In this document: piece after piece, positions 7,991 to 17,949 of the stretch
How the letters are laid out: each line of letters opens with the position of its first letter
Numbering within the stretch: the stretch's first letter is position 1
Assembly: GCA_963836355.1 (NCBI GenBank)
Contig: CAWIJO010000010.1
Coordinates: forward strand, 186,001-250,000
Length of the DNA: 64,000 nt
Direction of reading: 5' to 3'
Source: Palsa-506 sp963836355
GTDB taxonomy: Bacteria; Actinomycetota; Actinomycetes; Streptosporangiales; Streptosporangiaceae
Notes under the pieces: model-generated
Database searches by the model: none
What the model saw: only the letters and a program-made list of their open reading frames with translations
Told to the model about the DNA's origin: nothing
Made by a program: the position numbers and the translations under genes

Positions 7991-8790
7991 GATCCTCGCT
8001 CGTCAGGGCAGTCGGCGCCATCGGGCCCGGATTGCTGTGGCGCCGCTCGCTCGCTGAGCGGCGTCACAGCCGCCGCGGCGGTGGTAATGGACTGCCCGGG
8101 CGAATCGGCCTGACCGAGCTCAGCCAGGCCGCCTGGCGGCCGCGGCCGCAATGGGCCGACTGCCGCCGCCAGGACCTGCGAATTCGGCACGCTGAGCTTG
8201 CCCTCGTCGGTCTCCAGCCGGACATAGGTAATACCGATGTCGGTTACCACGCCATCGATCTGGCCGCTGAGCGCGCCAGCCCGCATCCGGACGCTGTCAC
8301 CGACGGCAAACGGCCGGGCGAGCAGCAGGACCAGTCCGGCGAACAGGTTGCCGAGTGACTGCTGCGCGGCAATGCCGATTAGTACGGCCGTGAAGGCGCC
8401 GCCCAGGATCAGGTTGGTCACCGACACATTGAGCAACTGCAGCGTGATAAGCAGGCTGGCGAGCCCGCCGGCCAGCACGATGGCGTACCTGGCCACGGCC
8501 GCGTGCGCGGTGCCGATCGCCGGCTCGAGCGCCTCGCGTGCCTTGCCGGACAAGCCCAGCGTCGCGGCCAGCGCGAGCAGGCCGGAAGCCACCGCGCAGC
8601 CGCCGCTCACCAGCCCGTCCGCCGGGCGGCCGGCCAGGATCAGGTGCTGCTGGTCACGCGCCCAGACCGATGCCGCCGCCGCGATCGCGGCCAGGACGAG
8701 GGCGATGATGGACCGCCACGGCCTGGCCCGGGCCCGCACCTTGGCCACCTGCCCGGCCATGTCGAGCTGAAGATTCTCCGGGAGACCCAC
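7981..8790 (-). CDS. MscS-family mechanosensitive channel
   Basis: 269 aa membrane protein. Hydrophobic helices lie at about residues 27-44, 60-80 and 103-122. Next is the pore helix region TNLILGGAFTAVLIGIAAQQ and the MscS beta domain (FAVGDSVRMRAGALSGQIDG, then LSVPNSQVLAA). The family releases solutes on hypo-osmotic shock. It is short, because the C-terminal domain is replaced by a low-complexity tail of about 55 residues. The start ATG at 8790 is consistent with the family N-terminus; the terminator-like hairpin at 8824 separates it from the gene upstream. Confidence 0.85.
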   Translation of the reverse strand: MGLPENLQLDMAGQVAKVRARARPWRSIIALVLAAIAAAASVWARDQQHLILAGRPADGLVSGGCAVASGLLALAATLGLSGKAREALEPAIGTAHAAVARYAIVLAGGLASLLITLQLLNVSVTNLILGGAFTAVLIGIAAQQSLGNLFAGLVLLLARPFAVGDSVRMRAGALSGQIDGVVTDIGITYVRLETDEGKLSVPNSQVLAAAVGPLRPRPPGGLAELGQADSPGQSITTAAAAVTPLSERAAPQQSGPDGADCPDERGSQR

Positions 8791-8823
8791 GGCCCTACGG
8801 TACCGAGCCCCGAGCGCTTCGAG

Positions 8824-8849
8824 CCCGGGGACCGTGCCAGGTCCCCGGG
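8824..8849 (-). terminator. Perfect hairpin downstream of the acetate permease gene
   Basis: CCCGGGGACC and GGTCCCCGGG are perfect 10-bp arms with loop GTGCCA, 48-73 nt past the permease stop codon. No T-run follows, as is common for actinobacterial terminators. Confidence 0.65.
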
Positions 8850-8896
8850 ATCGATGCTCAGGTTAAGACCGGTAACAGGTCAGCTGGCGCCCAGCG

Positions 8897-9511
8897 CTAC
8901 CGGATGGGAGGCGGCCCCACCGGCAGCTTCACCTTGCCGCCCATCCCGGCGGCTATCCCGGCCGCGGAGGCGTACCAGGCGACCGCGGCGGTCGCGATGC
9001 CGATATAGCCGCCGATCTTGATCAGGTTCGTGTTGAGGGCAAAGTTCCCGATGACCAAGAAGACCAGGGCGGCCTCCAGCAGCAGGAACACCAGGAAGAC
9101 CGCGAAGTTTGCCTGCGAGCTCATGAGCAGCATGTAGAGGGTGAAGATCGCGAAGGCCAGCAGAATCCAGCCCAGGTCATTGGGTACGTTCGCACCCTCG
9201 ACCGGAGCGACGAGGCGGACATAGAAGAACAGCCCGATCCAGAATGCGCCGTAACTGGAGAACGCCGTCGAGCCGAAGACGTTGTTGTTGCGGAATTCCC
9301 ACATGCCCGCGAGCAGCTGCGCGATGCCGCCATAAGCGAGCGCGTAGGGCAGCCACCCGTCGCCGATGCCTCTCGTCCACTTGGCGTTGGCGGCGGAGAG
9401 CAGGAACGTGGTCAATGCGAAGCCGGCCAGCCCGAGCGGTGCGGGATCTGCAACGGCATGGGCCACGGCGGGGGCGACTGATGGGACGGCTGTTTCATCG
9501 GAAGTGGTCAA
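8897..9511 (-). CDS. Acetate/succinate uptake transporter (GPR1/FUN34/YaaH family)
   Basis: 204 aa, six membrane segments. The family motif is visible as ADPAPLGLAGFALTTFLLSA (NPAPLGL-like) near residue 23, and GGIAQLLAGMWEFRNNNVFG follows. The family moves acetate/H+ (SatP/AceP). The start is a TTG at 9511 with AGGAGG six bases upstream, far better than the ATG codons further up. The gene ends before the 8824 hairpin. Confidence 0.9.
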   Translation of the reverse strand: MTTSDETAVPSVAPAVAHAVADPAPLGLAGFALTTFLLSAANAKWTRGIGDGWLPYALAYGGIAQLLAGMWEFRNNNVFGSTAFSSYGAFWIGLFFYVRLVAPVEGANVPNDLGWILLAFAIFTLYMLLMSSQANFAVFLVFLLLEAALVFLVIGNFALNTNLIKIGGYIGIATAAVAWYASAAGIAAGMGGKVKLPVGPPPIR

Positions 9512-9822
9512 CTGATTCCTCCTGATGTGGAGTGCACCGCCCGGACGGTGCATACCGCCACCGCGGCCGGGCAAACGCGCGGAGTGACTGGAAGGACATC
9601 ACGATCCCCGGCCGCACGCGCTGGCTTGACACCTGCCGTGCCACAACCGGCGACACCGTGTCTGGCCGGCGAATCATCGCAAATGAGATCATGCCTGGAC
9701 CTTCCGTCGTCTTCACAGCCGACTCAGCAGAACCAGTTGGAAGACCTGTCCTTAGCGTAACTCCGGTTGGGCCAGCGCGGGAGACCTATTTTCATCCATC
9801 CAGCGGAAATTATTACAGACTT
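9512..9822. other. Intergenic region
   Basis: About 310 bp. Short open frames exist on both strands, but none has an RBS and a recognisable product. The stretch around 9750-9835 is relatively AT-rich. Nothing further could be supported. Confidence 0.5.
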
Positions 9823-11198
9823 TCACCGAGGCTGACTGCGGGTCAGCACCCGGCTTAGCCCCGCCCTGGTGGCAAGCACGAAGAGCCGGTCTTGCGGCAT
9901 CAGCCGGTACTCATTCCGCGGCCTCCAGTCAAGGCCATTTGCGCCGCGGGCGCGCACTGCGAGCACGCGAACCTCCCCGCTCTGGTGCACATCCGCAATG
10001 AGCTGGCCGGCCAGCTCCGCATCGGCGGCGACCGGCACGTCGGCTATGAGCAGCACATGGCGTCCCACCGGAATCGTGCGCAGCACCTGATGTTCCAGCA
10101 TGGCAGCGGCGAAGGTAGGCGCCGCCAGGTAGGAAACACGCAGACGACGTCCACGCCGAGGTCATGCAACTGGCCCACGATCCGGGTGCCGACATTGCCG
10201 AGGCCCGCGACGATCACGTGGTCGGTCAGCGGCCGGTCAGTCCCGTGCATTGACCCGGTCAGCCGTGCCCCGACGATCGCCGCGGTCACCAGCGGCAGGA
10301 ATGCCAGCCCGTCGAAGGTGAGCAGGAACTGGGCGAACTTCTCCGGCGGCGACAGCCGCGTGCTAGTGACCGCGGTGCCCGCCGCGTCAAGGAGGGTCAG
10401 GTACAAGGCATCACCCGGGCTGACGCCGCCGACCGTCGCCAGCAGCACGAATCCGGTGATCAGCACCGCGAGCAGCACCGCGAAGGCCGCGCCGATCTTG
10501 TGGCCGAACAGCATCCGCAGCGCCTGCGCCGTGGCGCGCAGTGGCCGCCGCTGTCGCGGGAACGGGTGCCGCGGCGTCCCGTCCGCGATGGCGAGCACCA
10601 GGTCGGCGCTTCGCTCGTCTGGCGGCAGCAGAGCCGGATACCCGGGCCGCGCGGTGGCCGCCAGGCCGCAGACCAGATGGCCGCTGTCGACGGCTTCCCG
10701 CCGGGCGACGTAAAGGGTACGGCCGGATACCCGGACATGGCTGGGGGCGGGCTCGCCGAGCGCCGCGGCGACGAACGAGGGTGCCGCCATCGCGGATTCC
10801 GACAGCACCGCGCAGTCGCTGAAGAAGCTGCGGATCCGCTCGCCCAGGCCGGTATTGAAAATGGCCACCACGAGCCGGAGGTCAGGATTCAGTTCCTGGG
10901 CGCGCAGGGCGGCATGGAAATTGCCAAGATCGTCCTGGTGCAAGATGGCCAGCGCGCGGGCGGACTGCACCTGTGCGTCATGGAACGCGCGGCTATCCAG
11001 CTCACCCCGCTCGATGATCCGGACGCCAGGAAGGCGGGCGATCAGCGGGCCGTGACCCCGCTGCGCCGACGGCAGGATCACGGTAACCCGCTCGCCGTAC
11101 CGGACGGTGAGCTCCTCCACCATCCGCGACGCAAGCGCATCATCGCCGCAAACGACGAGGTGGCTACGGCCTGCCTGCGCGCGGGTAAAGGGGGCCAC
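9823..11198 (-). pseudogene. TrkA/RCK-domain ion-channel regulatory protein, broken by internal deletion and frameshift
   Basis: The 5' part (11198 to about 10116) encodes a first RCK domain (SHLVVCGDDALASRMVEEL), two membrane segments (around IGAAFAVLLAVLITGFVLLA and FLLTFDGLAFLPLVTAAIVG) and the start of a second RCK domain (DHVIVAGLGNVGTRIVGQL). After GVDVVCV the frame changes and reads nonsense to a stop at 10044. In another frame the sequence continues with SYLAAPTFAAAMLEHQVLRT to a normal C-terminus at 9823. The junction joins beta-strand 2 of the Rossmann fold to its far end, so about 90 residues (some 270 nt) are missing in addition to the frame change. The start is a GTG at 11198. 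Known relatives are potassium/ion-channel proteins with two TrkA-N domains. Either a true pseudogene or an assembly collapse. Confidence 0.8.
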
Positions 11199-11345
11199 CC
11201 GGTGATCTTAGTCAGGACAGAAGGGATCGAACAGGCAAGCCAGGCCAACCAGTACAGGTCGCCGCAAATGACACACCGGCAAATCGGCTGCGGCAGCGCC
11301 GGCTGGCTGCCGGGCGGCCGGACGGAGATGGCCGGGCAGCCGACC

Positions 11346-12122
11346 TCACAGCGCGGCGAGGCGGCCGAACTGCGGCGGTACCTTGGCAGCAGCCGGGCGG
11401 TCGAGCAGGAACAGGGTGTGCTGCCTGCCGCGCGCCCCCGCGGCGGGCACCTGGACCGGGTCGGCTGCGGACAGCGCGAGCCGGATCGCGTCGGCCTTGT
11501 CCGGGCCGGAGGCGATGATCCATACCTCGCTGGCCGCCTGGATCGCCGGCAGCGTCAGCGTCAGCCGGACCGGCGGCGGCTTCGGCGAGCCGTGCACGGC
11601 GACGACGGTCCTTTCCTCCTCATGCAGCCCCGGCTGGCCGGGGAACAGCGACGCGACATGCGCCTCGGGCCCGATGCCGAGCATCAGGACGTCGAACGAC
11701 GGCGCCGCGACGAGGTCCTCCGGCGTCGCCGCGGCGCGCAGCAAGCCTGCATACCTGGCCGCCGCCGCCTCGGGGCTGTCGCCGTCCGGCCCGTCCGGGC
11801 CCGGCATCGGGTGGACCCGCTCCGTGGCTACGTCGACATGGTCGAGCAAGGCTGCCCGGGCGCCAGTCTCGTTCCGTTCCGGGTGCCCGGTTGGCAGGAA
11901 CCGCTCGTCGCCCCACCAGATATCCAGGTGCCGCCAGTCCACCGCGTCCCGGGCGGCGGCGAGCTCGCCGAGAACTGCGGTGCCGATGCCGCCGCCGGTC
12001 AGCACAACGGAGGCATGGCCGCGGCCAGCCGAGACGTCGGCCAGCCGAGTGACCAGCCGCGCGGCCACGGCCTCTGCCAGCAGCCCGGCATCCCGGTGGA
12101 CGAGTACCTCGGGCGTGGTCAC
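11346..12122 (-). CDS. pgl: 6-phosphogluconolactonase
   Basis: 258 aa, DevB/SOL-type lactonase hydrolysing 6-phosphogluconolactone in the oxidative pentose-phosphate path. Motifs are VVLTGGGIGTAVLGEL near residue 40, WWGDERFLPTGHPERN near 70, and DVLMLGIGPEAHVASLFP near 145. The start is a GTG at 12122 overlapping the opcA stop (GTGA), indicating coupled translation. It is the last gene of the tkt-tal-zwf-opcA-pgl operon, the usual actinobacterial order. Confidence 0.93.
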   Translation of the reverse strand: MTTPEVLVHRDAGLLAEAVAARLVTRLADVSAGRGHASVVLTGGGIGTAVLGELAAARDAVDWRHLDIWWGDERFLPTGHPERNETGARAALLDHVDVATERVHPMPGPDGPDGDSPEAAAARYAGLLRAAATPEDLVAAPSFDVLMLGIGPEAHVASLFPGQPGLHEEERTVVAVHGSPKPPPVRLTLTLPAIQAASEVWIIASGPDKADAIRLALSAADPVQVPAAGARGRQHTLFLLDRPAAAKVPPQFGRLAAL

Positions 12123-13057
12123 TGCTGCTGGCCTGCTGCCGCCGCTGGTTCGCACGCCGGGCCGGCCGCGAGCCGCTCGAGCGTCTCGCCGTAGATCTCG
12201 TCGGGATCGAGCCTGCGGAGTTCCTCCGCCAGTAGCTCAGGTGATTCCCGCCGGTGCAAGGCGACCCGCCGGTCCGGCTGCCCCGGCTTTGTCAGCGTGG
12301 CCAGCAGCCCGTCCGGCCTGGCCAGCACGATGTCGCCGTCGCTGGTGGCGAACCGGACCTCGGTGATGCCGGGGCCGCCGGAGTCGTCCCGATCGAAGGG
12401 CACGCCCAGGCAGCCAGTCAGCCAGGCAGCGATCAGGTCAGCCGTCGGATTGTTCTTCTCGGCGGTCACCGACCCGCCGCTGACCGCTCCGTGCGGCTGG
12501 TCCAGCGTGGCCGCGAGCAGCGAACGCCAGGACGTTGCCCGGGTCCAGCTCAGGTCGGTGTCGCCCTGCCGGTAGCCACGGGCCAGCACGCTGAGTGTCT
12601 CGCGCGGGGCCGGAGCCTCGGCGGCATCGGTCACCCGGCGCTGCGCCAGGACGCCAAGCGGGTCCTCCGACGGGCACTTCGGGCCCTCGGCCGGCCACCA
12701 GGTGACAACCGGGGTGTCCGGCGCCAGCAGCGGCCTGACCACCGAATCAGCGTGCTGGCCGATAGGGCCATGCATGCGCAGCAACACGGTCTGGCTCGGG
12801 CCGGCCTCGCTAGTGCGGATCTCCGCGTCAAGTCTGGATCGTGCGTCTGGCTTGCGGATGATCACGCCGAGAATGCGGCAGGGATGCTCGCGGCCCGCCT
12901 CGCTCGCAGCGCGCACGGCGTCGTACTGGCCGGCCTCATCGGTCACGATGATCAGGTTGAGCACCATGCCGGTGGTCTGGCCGCCGAGCCGTCTCCGCTC
13001 CTGGGTCAGGGCGTCCCTGATGGCGCCGGTCGTGGTATCGGTCAGGTCAATCGTCAT
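12119..13057 (-). CDS. opcA: Glucose-6-phosphate dehydrogenase assembly protein OpcA
   Basis: 312 aa. It matches OpcA, which activates or assembles glucose-6-phosphate dehydrogenase in cyanobacteria and actinobacteria. Recognisable segments are MVLNLIIVTDE, PCRILGVII, the central VVTWWPAEGP and SWTRATSWRSLLAATLDQ. AGGAAG precedes the ATG. It sits directly behind zwf and overlaps pgl by 4 bp. Confidence 0.93.
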   Translation of the reverse strand: MTIDLTDTTTGAIRDALTQERRRLGGQTTGMVLNLIIVTDEAGQYDAVRAASEAGREHPCRILGVIIRKPDARSRLDAEIRTSEAGPSQTVLLRMHGPIGQHADSVVRPLLAPDTPVVTWWPAEGPKCPSEDPLGVLAQRRVTDAAEAPAPRETLSVLARGYRQGDTDLSWTRATSWRSLLAATLDQPHGAVSGGSVTAEKNNPTADLIAAWLTGCLGVPFDRDDSGGPGITEVRFATSDGDIVLARPDGLLATLTKPGQPDRRVALHRRESPELLAEELRRLDPDEIYGETLERLAAGPACEPAAAAGQQQ

Positions 13058-13088
13058 CGCTGCACTCTTCCTGAGATCAGGCGACCGC

Positions 13089-14624
13089 TCAGAGCCGGCG
13101 CCAGGCCCGCCCGCCGCGGGCTACCAGGGCGTCGGCGGAGGCCGGGCCGTGCGAGCCGGCCGGGTACTGCTCGGGCTGGCCGGCCGAGGCCCAGAATTCC
13201 TCGATCGGATCGAGAATCATCCAGGACAGCTCCACCTCCTTCTGCCGGGGGAACAGCGGCGCGTCGCCGATCAGCACGTCGAGCAGGAGCCGCTCGTAAG
13301 CCTCCGGGCTATTCTCGGTGAACGCGCCGCCGTAGGCGAAGTCCATGTTCACGTCCCGGACCTCCATCGCCGATCCCGGCACCTTCGAGCCGAACCTGAT
13401 CGTCACGCCCTCGTCCGGCTGAACCCGGATCACCAGCGCGTTCTGCCCGAGTTCCTCAGTGTCGGTGGTGGTGAAGGGAAGGTGCGGCGCCCGCTGGAAT
13501 ACCAGCGCGATCTCGGTCATCCGGCTCGGCAGCCGCTTCCCGGTGCGCAGGAAGAACGGCACCCCGGCCCACCGCCTGGTATCCACGCCGAGTTCCACGG
13601 CCGCATAGGTATCCGTGTGCGAGTCCGGCGGTATGCCCGGCTCCTCCAGGTAGCCAGGCACCTGGATGCCGCCCTGCCAGCCCGCCGCGTACTGGCCGCG
13701 GCCGGTACCGGCGGCGAGATCCGGCGGCAGCTTCACGGCAGACAGCACTTTCTCCTTCTCCGCGCGCAGCGAGTTGGCCGAGAAGGAGACCGGCTCTTCC
13801 ATCGCGGTCAGCGCCAGCAGTTGCAGCAGGTGATTCTGGATGACGTCGCGCGCCGCGCCGATGCCGTCGTAATAGCCGGCCCGGCCGCCGATGCCGATGT
13901 CCTCGACCATGGTGATCTGCACGTGATCCACGTAGCCGCGGTTCCAGATCGGCTCGTACAGGGTATTCGCGAAGCGCAGCGCCAGGATGTTCTGGACCGT
14001 CTCCTTGCCGAGATAGTGGTCGATGCGGAACACCGACTGAGCCGGGAAGACCGCGTCCAGCGTGGCGTTCAGCTCGCGGGCGCTGGCCAGGTCATGGCCG
14101 AACGGCTTCTCGATCACGACCCGGCGCCACGGCCGCGGCCCGGCCGATGAGCCGCCGGGCTCGGCCAGGCCGGAGCGCTTGAGCTGCTGGATCACGACCG
14201 GGAATGCCTTCGGCGGGACGGAGAGGTAGAAGGCGCAGTTCCCGCCCGTGCCGCGCTGTGTATCAAGGTCGGCGACCGTCTTCGCCAGCTCGTCGAACGC
14301 GGCGTCATCCGAGAACTCGCCGGGCACGAACCGGACGCCCTCAAGCAACTGCTGCCAGACGGCGTCGCGGAACGGCGTGCGCGCGTGCAGCTTCACGGCC
14401 TCGTGCGCGAGCTGGGCGAAATCCTCGTCCGCCCAGTCCCGGCGGGCGAAGCCAACCAGCGAGAAACCGGGCGGCAGCAGCCCACGGTTGGCCAGGTCGT
14501 AGACGGCTGGCAGCAGCTTCTTGCTGGCCAGGTCGCCGGTGACGCCGAACATGACGAGCACGCAGGGACCGGCGACCCGCGGGATCCGGCGGTCGCGCGG
14601 ATCCCGGAGCGGATTAGTGATCAT
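13089..14624 (-). CDS. zwf: Glucose-6-phosphate 1-dehydrogenase
   Basis: 511 aa, full length. The nucleotide-binding motif is VMFGVTGDLASKKLLPA (residues 24-40). The substrate/catalytic motif is RIDHYLGKETVQNI near residue 200, and EKPFGHDLASA precedes it. It oxidises glucose-6-phosphate with NADP+ to feed the pentose-phosphate pathway. GGGGAG lies before the ATG. It is followed by opcA and preceded by tal with a 27-bp gap. Confidence 0.96.
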   Translation of the reverse strand: MITNPLRDPRDRRIPRVAGPCVLVMFGVTGDLASKKLLPAVYDLANRGLLPPGFSLVGFARRDWADEDFAQLAHEAVKLHARTPFRDAVWQQLLEGVRFVPGEFSDDAAFDELAKTVADLDTQRGTGGNCAFYLSVPPKAFPVVIQQLKRSGLAEPGGSSAGPRPWRRVVIEKPFGHDLASARELNATLDAVFPAQSVFRIDHYLGKETVQNILALRFANTLYEPIWNRGYVDHVQITMVEDIGIGGRAGYYDGIGAARDVIQNHLLQLLALTAMEEPVSFSANSLRAEKEKVLSAVKLPPDLAAGTGRGQYAAGWQGGIQVPGYLEEPGIPPDSHTDTYAAVELGVDTRRWAGVPFFLRTGKRLPSRMTEIALVFQRAPHLPFTTTDTEELGQNALVIRVQPDEGVTIRFGSKVPGSAMEVRDVNMDFAYGGAFTENSPEAYERLLLDVLIGDAPLFPRQKEVELSWMILDPIEEFWASAGQPEQYPAGSHGPASADALVARGGRAWRRL

Positions 14625-14651
14625 GTGGTCTCCCCGGACGCCTGCCGGCGA

Positions 14652-15767
14652 TCAGCTGTTCGCCGCCGCCATCTCTGTCTCGATCGTGCTCAGCAGCTCA
14701 TGCCAGGACGCGGCGAACTTCTGCACGCCCTCTTCCTCCAGGACGCCGACCACATCGTCGTAGCCGATGCCCAGCCCGGCCAGGTCGTCGATGACCTGGC
14801 GGGCATCGTCGTACGTGCCGCGGATGGTGTCGCCGCGCAGCTCGCCATGCGCGGCAGTGGCGTGCAAGGTTGCCTCCGGCATGGTGTTCACCGTCCCGGG
14901 CGCGACCAGTTCCTCGACGTACATGGTGTCCCGGTAGGTCGGGTCCTTGGTGCTGGTGGACGCCCACAGCGGCCGCTGCGGGCGGGCGCCGCGGGCGGTC
15001 AGGGCGGACCACCGGTCGGTGCCGAACTTCTGCTCGTAAAGCTGGTAGGCGAGCCGCGCGTTCGCGATGGCGGCCTTGCCGCGCAGCGCGTCGGCGGCTG
15101 GGGTGCCGATCTTGGCAAGCCTGCGGTCAACCTCGGTGTCCATCCGGCTGACGAAGAACGACGCCACCGAGCAGATCGCCGACACGTCCTCGCCTGCCGC
15201 CTGCTCCAGGCCGGCCATGAAGGCATCGATGACCTGCCCGTAGCGCTCCAGCGAGAAGATCAGCGTCACGTTCACGCTGATCCCCTCGGACAGGCACTGG
15301 GTGATCGCGGGCAGGCCCTCGACAGTGGCCGGGATCTTGATGAACAGGTTCGGCCGGTCCACTTGCCACCAGAGCGCCCGCGCCTCGGTGATGGTCTTCG
15401 CGGTCTGCCTGGCGATCCGCGGGTCGACCTCGATCGAGACCCGGCCGTCCAGCCCGCCGGTGCCGTCGTAGGCGGGCCGCAGCACGTCACACGCCCACCG
15501 GATGTCATACGTCGTGATCGCCCGCGCCGCCTCGTCCACCGTCACGCCGCGCACCGCCAGGTCCTTGACCTGTTCGTGATAAGCATCGCCGGCCGACAGG
15601 GCATGCGCGAAGATCGTCGGGTTGGATGTCACGCCGGTCACGTGCATGTCCCGCGCCAGCGTCGCGAGATTGCCGCTGGTCAGGCGTTCCCTGCTGATGT
15701 CATCGAGCCATACGGCGACCCCGGCGGCGGCAAGCTGCCCCAGGTGGTCATCGGGCTGGTTAGTCAT
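14652..15767 (-). CDS. tal: Transaldolase
   Basis: 371 aa, the long actinobacterial/cyanobacterial form. Motifs are GVTSNPTIFAHAL near residue 50, the Schiff-base lysine segment NLFIKIPATVEGL, and GISVNVTLIFSLERY. The ATG at 15767 with AAGGAG upstream is chosen over the in-frame start 14 codons earlier. It interconverts sedoheptulose-7-P and glyceraldehyde-3-P with erythrose-4-P and fructose-6-P. It lies between tkt and zwf with short gaps. Confidence 0.95.
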   Translation of the reverse strand: MTNQPDDHLGQLAAAGVAVWLDDISRERLTSGNLATLARDMHVTGVTSNPTIFAHALSAGDAYHEQVKDLAVRGVTVDEAARAITTYDIRWACDVLRPAYDGTGGLDGRVSIEVDPRIARQTAKTITEARALWWQVDRPNLFIKIPATVEGLPAITQCLSEGISVNVTLIFSLERYGQVIDAFMAGLEQAAGEDVSAICSVASFFVSRMDTEVDRRLAKIGTPAADALRGKAAIANARLAYQLYEQKFGTDRWSALTARGARPQRPLWASTSTKDPTYRDTMYVEELVAPGTVNTMPEATLHATAAHGELRGDTIRGTYDDARQVIDDLAGLGIGYDDVVGVLEEEGVQKFAASWHELLSTIETEMAAANS

Positions 15768-15786
15768 TGCCTCTTGCTCCTTGAGA

Positions 15787-17901
15787 TCATTCGCTGGTGG
15801 CCGCGGCACTCAGCCTGGCCAGGCTTGACCGGGCGGCCTCGGCCACCCGCTCCGCCGTGAGGCCGAACTCCTCGTACAGCCTCTGGTAGGCGGCCGACGC
15901 GCCGAAATGCTCCAGGCTGACGTTCTCGCCGAAATCGCCGGTGAAGGCGCGCCAGCCGAGCGCGATGCCGGCCTCGACACTGACCCTGGCCCGGATTCCC
16001 GGCGGCAGGACCTGCTGCCGGTACGAATCGTCCTGCTCGTCGAACCATTCCACGCACGGCATGGACACCACCCGGGCCGGCGTGCCGCCATCCTGCAGCA
16101 GGTTCCTGGCAGCCAGGGCGATCTGCACCTCGCTGCCGGTGGCGATGAGGATCACCTCCGGTGCGCCGTCGGCCGCATCGGCCAGCACGTACCCGCCGCG
16201 GGCCACCCCCTCGGCGCTGGCCAGCCCGGCGCCACGGTCCAGCACGGGAAGGTTCTGCCTGGTGAGGCAGAGCCCGGCCGGGTGATCCTCGCGCTCCAGG
16301 ATGGTGCGCCAGGCGACCGCGGTCTCGTTGGCGTCGCCCGGGCGGACGACGTCAAGGCCGGGGATCGCCCGGAGCGCCCACAGGTGCTCGACCGGCTGGT
16401 GGGTCGGGCCGTCCTCGCCGAGGCCGATCGAATCATGCGTCCAGACAAAGGTGACCGAGATGCCCATCAGCGCGGCGAGCCGCACCGCGGGCCGCATGTA
16501 GTCGCTGAAGACCAGGAACGTCCCGCCGTACGGGCGGGTCAGGCCGTGTAGCGCGATGCCGTTGCAGATCGCGCCCATCGCGTGCTCGCGGATGCCGAAA
16601 TGCAGGGTCCGGCCGTAGGGGTTGCCGGGGAACATCTCGGTCTGATGATCAAGCGGAATGAAAGAGGGCTCGCCCTCCATCGTGGTGTTATTGCTGCCCG
16701 CCAGGTCGGCCGATCCGCCCCAAAGCTCAGGCAGTACCCCGGCCAATCCGTTCAAAATCTGCCCAGATGCCTTTCTGGTGGCGATGCCTTTCGCGGAAGC
16801 CGGGAAAGTGGGCAGCGCGCCGGCCCATCCGGCCGGCAGCTCCCTGGCCCGCAGCCGGGTGAGCAGCGCGCTGCGCTCGGGATTCGCGGCGGACCATGCC
16901 GCGAACGAGTCCTCCCAGACCGCCCGCAGCTGCTTGCCGCGGTCGGCGACCTTGCGGGCATGGGAAACGGCCTCGTCCGCGGCCGGGAAGCTGACGCCGG
17001 GGTCGAAGCCGAGAATCCGCTTGGTGGCCGCCACCTCGTCGGCGCCCAGCGCCGAGCCGTGCGCCGCGCCGGTGTCTTGCTTGTTCGGGGCCGGCCAGCC
17101 GATGATCGTCCGCAGCGCGATGATGGACGGCGCCCCGGCGTGGTCACGGGCCGCTTCCAGCGCGCTGGCCAGGGCCGGCACGTCCTCGTGGTAACCATCG
17201 GGGCCGCGCCAGCTGACCCGCTGCACGTGCCAGCCGTAGGCCGCGTACCGGGCCAGCACGTCCTCGGACTTAGCGATCTCGGTGTCGTCCTCGATGGAGA
17301 TGTTGTTGTCGTCGTACAGCAGGACGAGGTTGCCGAGCCGCTGATGGGCGGCTATCGACGATGCCTCGTGGCTGATGCCTTCCTCAATGTCGCCATCGGA
17401 GGCGAAGACGTAGACGTGATGGTCGAACGGGCTGGTGCCGGGCTCGGCGTCCGGGTCGAGCAGCCCGCGCTCGCGGCGGGCGGCCATCGCCATGCCGACG
17501 GCGTTGGCGACGCCCTGGCCGAGTGGCCCGGTGGTCACCTCGACGCCGGGGGTGTGCCAGTGCTCAGGATGGCCTGGGGTCCGGCTGCCCCAGGTCCGGA
17601 GCGCCTTGAGGTCATCGAGCGTAAGACCGTACCCGGACAGGTAGAGCTGGATGTACAGCGTCAGGCTGGAATGGCCGCAGGACAGGATGAAGCGGTCCCG
17701 GCCCAGCCAGGCGGGGTCGGCCGGATCGTGCCGGAGGAACCGCTGCCAGAGCAGGTAGGCGGCCGGGGCCAGGCTCATCGCCGTGCCGGGATGGCCAGAG
17801 CCGGCTTCCTGCACGGCGTCCATCGCGAGGACGCGGATCAGATCCACTACCCGGGCATCGGCATCCGACCATTCGAGCGAGTTACCAGGCTGTGTGCTCA
17901 C
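15787..17901 (-). CDS. tkt: Transketolase
   Basis: 704 aa thiamine-diphosphate enzyme. The ThDP motif runs from GDGDIEEGISHEASS (as SDGDIEEG, near residue 170) to the NISIEDDTEI segment. Substrate histidines are in the HPGTAMSLAPAAYLL (residue 38) and GHSSLTLYIQLYLSG regions, and the transketolase signature GEDGPTHQPVEHL is near residue 490. The GTG start at 17901 follows AAGGAG. It is the first gene of the pentose-phosphate operon and would also serve the regenerative phase of the Calvin cycle encoded about 25 kb away. Confidence 0.96.
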   Translation of the reverse strand: MSTQPGNSLEWSDADARVVDLIRVLAMDAVQEAGSGHPGTAMSLAPAAYLLWQRFLRHDPADPAWLGRDRFILSCGHSSLTLYIQLYLSGYGLTLDDLKALRTWGSRTPGHPEHWHTPGVEVTTGPLGQGVANAVGMAMAARRERGLLDPDAEPGTSPFDHHVYVFASDGDIEEGISHEASSIAAHQRLGNLVLLYDDNNISIEDDTEIAKSEDVLARYAAYGWHVQRVSWRGPDGYHEDVPALASALEAARDHAGAPSIIALRTIIGWPAPNKQDTGAAHGSALGADEVAATKRILGFDPGVSFPAADEAVSHARKVADRGKQLRAVWEDSFAAWSAANPERSALLTRLRARELPAGWAGALPTFPASAKGIATRKASGQILNGLAGVLPELWGGSADLAGSNNTTMEGEPSFIPLDHQTEMFPGNPYGRTLHFGIREHAMGAICNGIALHGLTRPYGGTFLVFSDYMRPAVRLAALMGISVTFVWTHDSIGLGEDGPTHQPVEHLWALRAIPGLDVVRPGDANETAVAWRTILEREDHPAGLCLTRQNLPVLDRGAGLASAEGVARGGYVLADAADGAPEVILIATGSEVQIALAARNLLQDGGTPARVVSMPCVEWFDEQDDSYRQQVLPPGIRARVSVEAGIALGWRAFTGDFGENVSLEHFGASAAYQRLYEEFGLTAERVAEAARSSLARLSAAATSE

Positions 17902-17949
17902 CGTGACTTCAGGCTCCTTCCCGGGGGGAACGCGATCACGGCATCGACC

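Noticed and set aside
10500..12194. 564-aa open frame on the plus strand
   Set aside because: Runs antisense through the TrkA-like gene and 6-phosphogluconolactonase; no protein motifs.
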